Shown here piece by piece: positions 40,533-49,620 of a stretch of DNA of 64,000 nt (positions within the stretch are counted from its first letter, which is position 1; the number at the start of each line of letters is the position of its first letter). Under the pieces are notes generated by a model, which ran no database searches, had not been told where the DNA came from, and saw nothing but the letters and a program-made list of their open reading frames with translations. Made by a program: the position numbers and the translations under genes. This DNA is from Acidimicrobiia bacterium (GTDB taxonomy: Bacteria; Actinomycetota; Acidimicrobiia; IMCC26256; JAENVU01): the NCBI GenBank assembly GCA_025361725.1, contig JANYJV010000010.1, positions 1-64,000 on the forward strand, written 5' to 3'.

Positions 40533-42158
40533 TCAGTCCCGACGATCGCGCAGCTGCCGGTACCGGCGGATGAGCGCGTTCGTCGACGAATCGTGGGTGA
40601 GCTCCGCGTCGGAATCCAGTTCCGGGACGATCCGCTGCGCGAGTTGCTTGCCGAGTTCGACGCCCCATTGGTCGAACGAGTTGATGTTCCAGATCGCACC
40701 TTGGGTGAAGACCTTGTGCTCGTACAACGCGATGAGCTGGCCGAACGTGTGGGGCGTCAGTTCGGGCATCAGGATGGTGGAACTCGGGTGGTTGCCCGCG
40801 AACACGCGTGCTTCGACTTGATCCGTCTCCACGCCGTCGGCGATCACTTCCTCCCGCGTCTTGCCGAAGGCGAGTGCCTCGGGTTGCGCAAGCAGATTCG
40901 CCACCAGCAGATCCTGATGGTCGCCGAGCGGTTGGGCGGCACGCGCCACACAGATGAAATCCGCCGGGATCAGCTTCGTGCCCTGATGAATGAGCTGGTA
41001 GTACGCGTGCTGGCCGTTGGTCCCCGCCTGACCCCAGACGATCGGGCCGGTCTGCATCCCGACCGGCTCGCCCTCGCGGGTCACGGACTTCCCGTTGCTC
41101 TCCATGTCCAACTGCTGCAGGTACGCCGGCAGATGGGCGAGGTACTGGCTGTACGGCAGCACCGCGAGCGTTTCAGCACCGAAGCAGTTGCCGTACCAAA
41201 CGCCGATCAGACCCATGAGCATCGGCAGGTTGGACTCAATCGGTGCCGTCCGGAAGTGTTCGTCCATCGCGTGGAACCCGGCCAGCATATCGCCGAACTG
41301 GTCGGCTCCGATCGCGAGCATCAACGACAGGCCGATCGCCGAGTCGAACGAGTAGCGGCCGCCGACCCAATCCCAGAACCCGAACATGTTGTCCGGATCG
41401 ATACCGAACTTCGTCACTTCGTCCGCGTTGGTGGACACCGCAACGAAGTGGCGCGCCACCGCGGCGTCGTCACGGAGTTTCGCGAGCGACCACTCGCGCG
41501 CCGAACCGGCGTTGGTCATGGTCTCGAGCGTGGTGAACGTCTTGGACGCCACGATGAAGAGCGTCGTCTCGGGATCCAAGTCCTGGGTCGCTTCACGGAA
41601 GTCCGAACCGTCGATGTTCGAGACGAACCGGTACCGCATCGAACGGTCCGAGAACGCCGCCAACGCAGTGGTCGCCATGCGCGGGCCGAGATCGCTGCCA
41701 CCGATCCCGATGTTGACGATCGCGTCGATGCGCTTCCCGGTGTGACCGGTCCACTCGCCGCTCCGCACGCGCTCGGAAAATGCCGCCATGCGATCGAGCA
41801 CGCCGTGCACCTCGGCGACAACGTTCACACCGTCGACGACGATCTCGGCATCTCTCGGTGCCCGCAACGCGATGTGCAACACCGACCGATGTTCGGTGAC
41901 GTTGATCGGATCCCCGCGGAACATCGCGTCCCGGAGTTCTTCCACGCCGGCGCGGCGCGCAACATCGGCAAGAAGCCCGATCGTGGCGCCGGTCAGCCGG
42001 TGCTTTGAGTAGTCCAGGAAGAGGTCGCCGGCCGTCGCGGTCAGGTCCTCGCCACGTTGGGGATCGTTGGAAAAGAACTCACGTAGATGCCGATCTTTGA
42101 CTTCGTCGTAGTGCGCAACGAGCGCGTTCCACTCAGAGGAATCCACCACACGCGTCAT
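40533..42158 (-). CDS. pgi: glucose-6-phosphate isomerase
   Basis: [45 protein letters not shown]. Confidence 0.95.
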   Translation of the reverse strand: MTRVVDSSEWNALVAHYDEVKDRHLREFFSNDPQRGEDLTATAGDLFLDYSKHRLTGATIGLLADVARRAGVEELRDAMFRGDPINVTEHRSVLHIALRAPRDAEIVVDGVNVVAEVHGVLDRMAAFSERVRSGEWTGHTGKRIDAIVNIGIGGSDLGPRMATTALAAFSDRSMRYRFVSNIDGSDFREATQDLDPETTLFIVASKTFTTLETMTNAGSAREWSLAKLRDDAAVARHFVAVSTNADEVTKFGIDPDNMFGFWDWVGGRYSFDSAIGLSLMLAIGADQFGDMLAGFHAMDEHFRTAPIESNLPMLMGLIGVWYGNCFGAETLAVLPYSQYLAHLPAYLQQLDMESNGKSVTREGEPVGMQTGPIVWGQAGTNGQHAYYQLIHQGTKLIPADFICVARAAQPLGDHQDLLVANLLAQPEALAFGKTREEVIADGVETDQVEARVFAGNHPSSTILMPELTPHTFGQLIALYEHKVFTQGAIWNINSFDQWGVELGKQLAQRIVPELDSDAELTHDSSTNALIRRYRQLRDRRD

Positions 42159-42240
42159 CGGGCGAGTCTGACACGCAGCCCCACCAAAACTGGCGACCTC
42201 TCCGCCCGTCGCGACCATGCGGCCGGCGCCGGGCGCGCGC

Positions 42241-43002
42241 TCAGCCGAGGTCGACCCAGGAACTCAACCCGAGCGCATCGAGCAGATCCGTGATGCGCGC
42301 GGTGAGCCACGACAACCGGTCGAGCGCGAGGAGGAGACCGAACCCGAACAACACCGCAGCCGAGATGAACGCGATGAGACGGAGATGGCGCTTCAGCGCG
42401 TTCAGCGCGGTGGTGGACGCACCGAACGCCAGTCCGATGACCAAGAACGAGACGCCCATCCCCACCGAATACGCGGCGAGCAGACTCACCGCGCGCGCCG
42501 AGGTCTGGGTAGCGGCGACCCCGAAGACCGCGGCCAACACCGGACCGAGACACGGAGACCAACCGAAGCCGAATGCGGCGCCGACGATGGGTGCGGTCGC
42601 CCAACCGAACCGTCGGTTCACCTGGAACCGCTTCTCCGGATACAGGCGCGGCGCCCGCAACACCTGCGAGCCCACGAGGTAGAGCGCCATGACCATGACG
42701 AGGATCCCGGACGCGCGGGTCAGGGTCTCCTGGTTGTCGAACGCAGCCTGCCCGATGCCGCTGGCCGCGAGCCCGAGGATCGTGAAGACTGATCCGAATC
42801 CGAGCGTGAACAGCGCCGTCGTCACGGCAACGCGCCCGAGGTTGGCGCGCTCACCTTCTTGTAGGTCCGCCACCGAGACGCCGCTCACCACGCTGAGGTA
42901 GCCCGGAACCATGGGCAGCACACACGGCGACAGGATCGACACGATGCCCCCGCCGAACGCGACGAGCAGCCCCACGTTGTTTGCCGTCACCGCAAGAAGC
43001 AC
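42241..43002 (-). CDS. cytochrome c biogenesis protein CcdA-like membrane protein
   Basis: [36 protein letters not shown]. Confidence 0.9.
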   Translation of the reverse strand: MLLAVTANNVGLLVAFGGGIVSILSPCVLPMVPGYLSVVSGVSVADLQEGERANLGRVAVTTALFTLGFGSVFTILGLAASGIGQAAFDNQETLTRASGILVMVMALYLVGSQVLRAPRLYPEKRFQVNRRFGWATAPIVGAAFGFGWSPCLGPVLAAVFGVAATQTSARAVSLLAAYSVGMGVSFLVIGLAFGASTTALNALKRHLRLIAFISAAVLFGFGLLLALDRLSWLTARITDLLDALGLSSWVDLG

Positions 43003-43101
43003 GGCGCCAAGGTTACGGGGCGGCGGTCTGGCTCTCGGCGTCGCCGCCCGCGCCGACGGGTGCGAACTCGCGTGGCGGGTTGGGGATCAACTAGGATGAT
43101 A

Positions 43102-43117
43102 GCGAACGTGCGTTCGC
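43102..43117. promoter_or_regulatory. LexA/SOS-box-like palindrome
   Basis: GCGAACGTGCGTTCGC, fits CGAAC-N4-GTTCG; preceded by -10-like TAGGAT; about 60 bp upstream of methyltransferase ATG. Confidence 0.55.
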
Positions 43118-43175
43118 ACATACGCATCCCTTCGATGCCGGACGCACCTCGTGGCTTTCGGCGGAGGAGTGGTCA

Positions 43176-44651
43176 ATGCAAGAGCGTAGGAACACCGCCA
43201 CGTCGAACTTTGGCGTGTCACGTCGCGAAGGGCACGATGCGTCTGCCTTTTATGAGCGGTTCCAAGCGCCTGCAGTATCGACGCTCGACGCAGTACCCCC
43301 TCCCAAGCCGATCGACGAGCCGTTCCAAACCGGAGATGCGCGTCACATGGACTCGGTCGCGGATGGTTCCGTCGCGCTGGTCGTCACATCACCGCCGTAC
43401 TTCGCCGGCAAGCAATACGAAGAGGAACTCGAGCGAGACGGAGTCCCCGCCTCGTACCTCGAGTACCTCGACCTCCTCGAAGCGGTCTTCACGGAGTGCA
43501 AGAAGAAACTTGAACCGGGTGGTCGCATCGCGGTCAACGTTGCGAACTTGGGGAGAAAGCCGTACCGCAGTCTCTCTGCCGACGTGATTCATATTCTTCA
43601 AGACAAACTCGGCCTCTTGCTGCGCGGCGAGCTGATTTGGCAGAAGGGTGAGGGGGCGACCGGATCGTGCGCGTGGGGATCGTTTCGCAGCGCCGCGAAC
43701 CCGGTGCTGCGCGACATCACCGAACGGGTAGTCATCGCCAGCAACGGACGGTTCGACCGCGCCCGTACCGTCAAGCAACGCGAAGCTGAAGAACTGCCGT
43801 ACCAGAGCACCTTGATGACCGAAGACTTCATGGCGCTCACGCTCGACCTCTGGGAGATCCCGCCGGAGAGCGCGCGTCGCGTCGGCCACCCTGCACCGTT
43901 TCCCGTCGAGCTCCCGGAACAGTTGATCCGGCTGTACACCTTCGACAACGACCTGGTGCTCGACCCGTTCATGGGCAGCGGATCTGCGCTCGTGGCTGCG
44001 GCACGGCTCAATCGGCGCTACGTCGGTTACGACCTGGATCCCGAGTACGTGACGATCGCTCGACAACGTGTGGCGGAGGAGCTCGAGCCGACGCCGCCGG
44101 CCCCGTCGTCTCGGACGCGAAAGCCGATCACGATTCCGGCAGGCGTTGCGGACGACGAGGACTTCCAGAGCCGGGCAACACGAGAAGGCAAGGCCGCGCA
44201 GAAACTCGCCGAAGAAGTGCTCGTCGGCGCGGGCTTTGCAATCTCTGAACGGAACCGCAAGATTCGAAAGACCGGCGTGACCATCAACTTCATCGCACAG
44301 GATGCTGCCGGCGAAACTTGGTACTTCGACGTCTCCGGTGCATTCAAGTCGCACCGCGGTGGTCTGCTTCGCACCGATACCGTTTGGAAGTCACTCGGAC
44401 GCGCCAATGCGTTACGAGATCAGGTGGCAGAGGGCGTCCCACTCGTCTTCCTCACGACCCATCTCCCTCGGCGACCGAGCGAAGGTGACACGGCACTGCG
44501 GTCGGCGGGGCCGAACGCATTCTTCGATGCGATCGAAATGTTGACGGACGAGGGCAGGGCCCGACTCGAGCAGTATGGCGACGGCGGTCATACGGCAGAA
44601 CCACTGACTGGATTCTGGACCACCGGAGATCTTGATCGGCGACGGCGGTAG
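43176..44651 (+). CDS. DNA methyltransferase (beta-class motif order) with C-terminal nuclease-fold-like domain
   Basis: VVTSPPYFAGKQYEEE (motif IV) upstream of DLVLDPFMGSGSALVAAARLNRRYVGYDLDPEY (motif I); C-terminal GKAAQKLAEEVLVGAGFAISERNRKIRKTGVTINFIAQDAAGETWYFDVSGAF. Confidence 0.88.
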   Translation: MQERRNTATSNFGVSRREGHDASAFYERFQAPAVSTLDAVPPPKPIDEPFQTGDARHMDSVADGSVALVVTSPPYFAGKQYEEELERDGVPASYLEYLDLLEAVFTECKKKLEPGGRIAVNVANLGRKPYRSLSADVIHILQDKLGLLLRGELIWQKGEGATGSCAWGSFRSAANPVLRDITERVVIASNGRFDRARTVKQREAEELPYQSTLMTEDFMALTLDLWEIPPESARRVGHPAPFPVELPEQLIRLYTFDNDLVLDPFMGSGSALVAAARLNRRYVGYDLDPEYVTIARQRVAEELEPTPPAPSSRTRKPITIPAGVADDEDFQSRATREGKAAQKLAEEVLVGAGFAISERNRKIRKTGVTINFIAQDAAGETWYFDVSGAFKSHRGGLLRTDTVWKSLGRANALRDQVAEGVPLVFLTTHLPRRPSEGDTALRSAGPNAFFDAIEMLTDEGRARLEQYGDGGHTAEPLTGFWTTGDLDRRRR

Positions 44652-44966
44652 ATGCCCGACATTGTTGCGTGCGCGATCGTGCACGACGATCCGCCCGAGG
44701 TCTTCATTGCCGAGGACATCGAAACGCTCAACTGGATACTCGCGTTGAAGCTCATCGCCCAGTGTCCAGGACGAGAGGTGCCCGAAACGATCCGTGCTGC
44801 ATTGCGATCGGCGGTTCTCGACGAGCAGTGGGGACAGGCGGTCAGTCTTTGGATGGAAGTTCGTCCAGGAGCCATCGACGTGTATCCGTCGTACGAGTTG
44901 TACCGACCTGAAGATGTCGCGCTGGCCCACGAAGAGTTGCAGTTTTCGCGCCTCTTCCTCGACTGA
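44652..44966 (+). CDS. hypothetical 104-aa protein in methyltransferase operon
   Basis: ORF starting immediately after methyltransferase stop. Confidence 0.7.
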   Translation: MPDIVACAIVHDDPPEVFIAEDIETLNWILALKLIAQCPGREVPETIRAALRSAVLDEQWGQAVSLWMEVRPGAIDVYPSYELYRPEDVALAHEELQFSRLFLD

Positions 44967-45964
44967 TGCCCGGCGCGCTCACTGAAGTCACCGAGCTTTC
45001 GACTGCGCTCGGCATGCTCGTTGAAGATCTCGCTCGTGGAGTCTCTCAGCGACCCTCCCGACTCCTGCACGTCAGCGACGAAGCCTGGGAACATTTCACC
45101 GACGGCTACTACGCCGGCGACCATCGATCGATGTTCGACACCGCCTTTCAGAACGGCGTGTCGTTTCTTCGGGCAGAAGACGGGTTGCGCAATCGCCCGC
45201 CGAAGGTCGTGGAGTGGAAGGGTCCCCACCGACCACCCGGTGACGACGTCGTTCCTGCCGATCTTCGGATCGATCACGTGTACCAGGTGAGTTGTAAGTA
45301 CCTGTCGCGCATCATGCAGAACCCGGGGCCGGCGCGACTCTTCGACCGTCTACTCGTCGGCGAGGCGCGAACGAACACGAGCTGGTTCGAATCCGTCGCG
45401 CCGACCGAGTACCAAGCGTTCTATGCCGCCGCGCGCGCTGCGGTACCGCTCGAACTCCCGATGAGCGTCGGCGATATGACGATCGAGCAGCGTCACCTTT
45501 TGAGAGACGCCCTTCGACCGCGTCGACTGCCACCATCGATGCAGGTCCCCTGGGCGGACCTCTGCCGGGCGGTCTCGATCGGATCGGCTGCCCGTTGGCA
45601 AGCTCGCCTCCAATCAGATCGCGATCGTGTGCGACTGCTGTGGAGGCTCTTGCGAATCGGTGACGCTCCGTACTTCGTGCTCGGCTCAGACGAGATGCAT
45701 CACATGCGGCTCCGTGTTGCGTCGGCCTGGGATTGGGTTCAGACGTACGAACTCCGATCCTTCACCGTCGAACCGAGACGCGCCGGCCAACCAGAAGTTG
45801 CCTGGACCGCGGATGTTCGTTCGAGAGCGACGAGAGCCGTGACCACCATTGCGGGTCACGTCGAAGTGCGATGGAGCCATGGCCGATTCAACGGATCCCC
45901 CGAGGCCAAGGTGTATCTGGACACGCCGCTGTCGGGGACGCCGGGCTACTTCCCGCTCGAATAG
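44966..45964 (+). CDS. hypothetical 332-aa protein, candidate restriction nuclease or effector
   Basis: ATG overlaps previous stop; RIDHVYQVSCKYLSRIMQNPGPARLFD. Confidence 0.65.
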   Translation: MPGALTEVTELSTALGMLVEDLARGVSQRPSRLLHVSDEAWEHFTDGYYAGDHRSMFDTAFQNGVSFLRAEDGLRNRPPKVVEWKGPHRPPGDDVVPADLRIDHVYQVSCKYLSRIMQNPGPARLFDRLLVGEARTNTSWFESVAPTEYQAFYAAARAAVPLELPMSVGDMTIEQRHLLRDALRPRRLPPSMQVPWADLCRAVSIGSAARWQARLQSDRDRVRLLWRLLRIGDAPYFVLGSDEMHHMRLRVASAWDWVQTYELRSFTVEPRRAGQPEVAWTADVRSRATRAVTTIAGHVEVRWSHGRFNGSPEAKVYLDTPLSGTPGYFPLE

Positions 45965-45980
45965 AGCGCGGACCTTCTCC

Positions 45981-46817
45981 TCAGTCGAAGGGCGGCAGGG
46001 AGGGGAGGTCGCCGGCGAGGAGCTCGTCGACGCGGACCCGGAGCGCGGTGGCGTAACCGTCGCCCGTGAGTTGCAGATAGCGGTTCGAGCGCACCGCGTC
46101 CACCACCATCGCGGCGGCCTGCGCCGGCGGCATCCCTCGATCGGTGTTCTCGTCGAGCATGCGGTCGACGAACTCGGATTCCGGGCTCATCTCGGTCGCC
46201 GTCGCGGCGGGCCGGTTCCGATCCGAGGACGCAATCCCCGTCTTGACCGCGCCGGGGCACAATGCCGTCACCCCAATGGGTGCGCCCGCCGAGGCCAGCT
46301 CGCCGGCCAGGCATTCGGTCAGCCCGAGCGCGGCGAACTTCGAGGCGGTGTAGGGCGCGGAGTACGCCGAGGCGAAGAGACCTGCGGCGGAAATCGTGTT
46401 CACGATGTGACCCGGCCGGCCGCGCTCGATCATCCCCGGGACGAAGGCCTGGATCCCATGCAGGATCCCGTAGAAGTTCACCCCCATCACCCATTCGAAA
46501 TCGGCGACGGGCCGGTCCCAGGTGAGGCCGCCGGCGAACACCCCCGCGTTGTTGCACACGACGTCCGCACCGTCGAACTCGCGCTCGACGCGCGCCGCGA
46601 ACTCGTGCACCGCGTTCGCGTTGGAAACGTCGACCGTGACTGCAATCACCGTCGCGCCGGTCGAACGGAGTTGGGCTTCGGTGTCGTGCAGCGCGTCGGC
46701 CTGCACATCGGCGATGGCCACCCGCATCCCAACGGCAGCGAACGCGTGGGCGAGTGCTTGCCCGATCCCACTTCCCGCGCCGGTCACGACGGCACACTTG
46801 CCGTTGAGCTGATCCAT
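45981..46817 (-). CDS. SDR-family oxidoreductase
   Basis: KCAVVTGAGSGIGQALAHAFAAVGMRVAIADVQ; YSAPYTASKFAALGL. Confidence 0.92.
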   Translation of the reverse strand: MDQLNGKCAVVTGAGSGIGQALAHAFAAVGMRVAIADVQADALHDTEAQLRSTGATVIAVTVDVSNANAVHEFAARVEREFDGADVVCNNAGVFAGGLTWDRPVADFEWVMGVNFYGILHGIQAFVPGMIERGRPGHIVNTISAAGLFASAYSAPYTASKFAALGLTECLAGELASAGAPIGVTALCPGAVKTGIASSDRNRPAATATEMSPESEFVDRMLDENTDRGMPPAQAAAMVVDAVRSNRYLQLTGDGYATALRVRVDELLAGDLPSLPPFD

Positions 46818-46860
46818 GCGCGCAGGCTAGGTGCCGCGCAACACCGCTAACTTCGACACC

Positions 46861-47715
46861 ATGCGCGTATCGATCGGAAACACCCGCCTCTTCGTCGACG
46901 TCGAGGGACTCGGTCTCGTCCCCGACGGCGCGACCATGCGCGCCAAACCGACCCTGATCCTGCTCCACGGCGGTCCCGGGTTCGACCATTCGAGTTTCAA
47001 ACCGCATTGGTCCCAGTTCACCGACATCGCGCAGGTCGTGTACTACGACCATCGGGGCCAAGGTCGCAGCGATCGTTCGGATCCCGAAACGTGGAACCTT
47101 GAGCAATGGGCCGCCGATCTGGTTGCGCTCTGTGACGCGCTCGAGATCGTCGACCCCATCGTTTGCGGCGTGTCATTCGGCGGGATGGTCGCCCTCCAGT
47201 ACCTCGTCGATCACCCGACGCACGCGAGTCGGGTGATCCTCGATTCCACAACGGCCCGCTCTGATCCGGCGCTGATGCTCCCGGTGTTCGAACGACTCGG
47301 CGGCCCGGCCGCACGAGATGCGGCGGAAACGTTCTGGGCCGAACCCACTCCCCAAGCCATGAAGCAATATTTCGAACTCTGCATGCCGCTCTACAGCCGT
47401 ACGACCGCGCCCGACGCCGCCGACCGCATGCACCGCCAGATCGAAGTCGCGAACTACGCCCTGTTCGGCCAGTGGAGTCGAGGCGAACAACGAACCTTCG
47501 ATCTCACCGCTCGCCTCTCCCAGGTGCAACGGCCCGTGTTGCTCCTGGCCGGGGAGGACGATCCGGTCTGTCCCGTCGACGGAGCCGAAGTCATCGCGGC
47601 CGGGATCCCGCACGCACGCTTCGAGCGGTTCGACGACTGCGGCCATGGAGTCTGGCGCGACCAGCCTGACCAGGCCTTCCATCTGATTCGGGATTTCATA
47701 CTCGGCCGAGCCTGA
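46861..47715 (+). CDS. alpha/beta hydrolase (proline-iminopeptidase-like)
   Basis: LILLHGGPGFDHSSFKPHW; YYDHRGQGRSDRSDP; CGVSFGGMVAL. Confidence 0.9.
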   Translation: MRVSIGNTRLFVDVEGLGLVPDGATMRAKPTLILLHGGPGFDHSSFKPHWSQFTDIAQVVYYDHRGQGRSDRSDPETWNLEQWAADLVALCDALEIVDPIVCGVSFGGMVALQYLVDHPTHASRVILDSTTARSDPALMLPVFERLGGPAARDAAETFWAEPTPQAMKQYFELCMPLYSRTTAPDAADRMHRQIEVANYALFGQWSRGEQRTFDLTARLSQVQRPVLLLAGEDDPVCPVDGAEVIAAGIPHARFERFDDCGHGVWRDQPDQAFHLIRDFILGRA

Positions 47716-47717
47716 AC

Positions 47718-47776
47718 CCCACACTCCGGCGTCGCTCAGGCCGACCCAAGCGGCGCTGGTGACGCCAGACGGTGGG
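47718..47776. repeat. dispersed extragenic palindrome, copy 2 (between convergent genes)
   Basis: CCCACACTCCGGCGTCGCTCAGGCCGACCCAAGCGGCGCTGGTGACGCCAGACGGTGGG. Confidence 0.8.
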
Positions 47777-47785
47777 GTGAGAGGG

Positions 47786-49612
47786 TCAGGCGGTGCGGTC
47801 CATGGCGTGGGAATCCCAGGCCGCGAAGAGACGGGCGTAACGACCGCGGCGTGCCAGCAACTCGTCGTGGGTTCCGACCTCGAGCAGGCCGCCCTGGTCG
47901 ACGACCGCGACCCGGTCACACCGCTGCGCGGTCGACAGGCGGTGCGCGACCACCACAACGGTGCGACCGTCGGTGAGGCGATCGAGTGCCCGCTCGACCG
48001 CGTGCTCGGTCCCGGGATCGAGATTCGAAGTGGCTTCGTCGAGGACGAGGACCGCCGGGTCCGCGAGCGCAGCACGCGCCAGCGACACGAGCTGCTTCTC
48101 GCCCGCCGACAGCCGCGATCCGCGCTCACGCACTTCGGTCTCGAGACCATCCGGGAAGGCCGCAAACGTCGCGGTCAGCCCGAGCGCCTCAACTGCGGCT
48201 TCCACCTCGGCGTCCGTGGCGCCGTCTCGCCCGACGCGCACGTTGTCACGGATCGTTCCGGCGAAGAGGAAACCCTCTTGCGGGACCACCACGATCGTGT
48301 GGCGGAGGCTCGCCAACGTGGCGTTGCGCAGATCGACGCCGCCGTAACTCACCGTGCCGTCGCGCGGGTCGTAGAAGCGCGCCATCAACTTCGCCAAGGT
48401 GGACTTGCCGGCGCCGGTCGGGCCTACCAGCGCCACCCGCTCCCCCGCACCCACGGTGATCGAGACATCGTGCAGGACTTCGGGGCCAAGCGGATGGACC
48501 ACGCCGTCCGTGTCCGGCACGTCGGTGCCGTAGGAGAACGCGAGTCCGGTGACCGCGAGATCGCCACGATCAGGGAGATCGACTGCGCCCGGCTTCTCGT
48601 CGACGGACACCTCGGTGTCGAGCAGGAGAAACAGTTTGTGGAGCGCCGCGCCCGACGACTGCACCGTGTTGTAGAGCTGGCTCAGTTGCTGGATCGGCTC
48701 GAACAAGTTGTTGAGGTAGAGGACGAACGCGAGCACCGTCCCCACGGTCACGGCGCGGCTATCGACGAGCACGCCCCCGAGCCCGACGATCACCGCGATG
48801 CCGATGACACCAGTGAACTCGACGAACGGGAAGTACTTCGCCGAGATTCGGACCGTCTCGAGGTTCGCTTCGAACTGGTTCTCGTTCGTGGTCCCGAAGC
48901 GCCGGATCCAGCCGCGCTCGCGCCCGAACGCCTGCACGACTCGGACCCCTTCGAGACCCTCTTGCAACGTCGAGAGGGTCTCGCCGATGCGTTCACGAAC
49001 TTCGAGGTACGCCGCGTTCGACCGGCGCCGGAACCAACGACTCGCGATTAGGACCGGCGGGACGATCACCAGGACCCCAAGGCTCAGCTGCCAGCTCATC
49101 GTGCTCACGACGATGATGGCGCCGATGAAGATCAGGAAATTCTGCACGAACATCACCAGGCCCTGGCTGATGAGTTCCTGCAGCGCATCGATGTCCGACG
49201 TCATGCGCGCCACGAGGCGGCCAGTCTTCTCGCGGTCATAGAAGTCCAGCGAGAGCGCCATGAGGTGGCGGAAGACTCGTTCCCGCAAAGCCCGGAGGAA
49301 TCGTTCCCCGGTTCGGCTGACCAGCCAGATCACCAGCCGACCGAGCGCGAGTCCCAGAATCGCGACCACCAAATACGCGACGGCGATCCGATTCAACGCC
49401 GCACCGTCGTGGGCGACCAAGCCTTGGTCGACGCCGGCACGCACCAGGGCCGGTCCCGCGAGCAGGCAAGCGGTCTGTCCGATCAGGACGACGGTCGCCA
49501 CGATGATCTGGCGTCGGTAGGGGGCCAGCATGACGCTGAGGCGGCGCAGGACCTGATGCGCCGCGGCGCGGTCCAGCTTGGTGTCGTCGTCGACCGCGTT
49601 GTTCCCGATCAT
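47786..49612 (-). CDS. ABC transporter, fused permease/ATP-binding
   Basis: VALVGPTGAGKSTLAKLMARFYDP; SAGEKQLVSLARAALADPAVLVLDEATSNLD. Confidence 0.93.
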   Translation of the reverse strand: MIGNNAVDDDTKLDRAAAHQVLRRLSVMLAPYRRQIIVATVVLIGQTACLLAGPALVRAGVDQGLVAHDGAALNRIAVAYLVVAILGLALGRLVIWLVSRTGERFLRALRERVFRHLMALSLDFYDREKTGRLVARMTSDIDALQELISQGLVMFVQNFLIFIGAIIVVSTMSWQLSLGVLVIVPPVLIASRWFRRRSNAAYLEVRERIGETLSTLQEGLEGVRVVQAFGRERGWIRRFGTTNENQFEANLETVRISAKYFPFVEFTGVIGIAVIVGLGGVLVDSRAVTVGTVLAFVLYLNNLFEPIQQLSQLYNTVQSSGAALHKLFLLLDTEVSVDEKPGAVDLPDRGDLAVTGLAFSYGTDVPDTDGVVHPLGPEVLHDVSITVGAGERVALVGPTGAGKSTLAKLMARFYDPRDGTVSYGGVDLRNATLASLRHTIVVVPQEGFLFAGTIRDNVRVGRDGATDAEVEAAVEALGLTATFAAFPDGLETEVRERGSRLSAGEKQLVSLARAALADPAVLVLDEATSNLDPGTEHAVERALDRLTDGRTVVVVAHRLSTAQRCDRVAVVDQGGLLEVGTHDELLARRGRYARLFAAWDSHAMDRTA

Positions 49613-49620
49613 GCCGCCTC

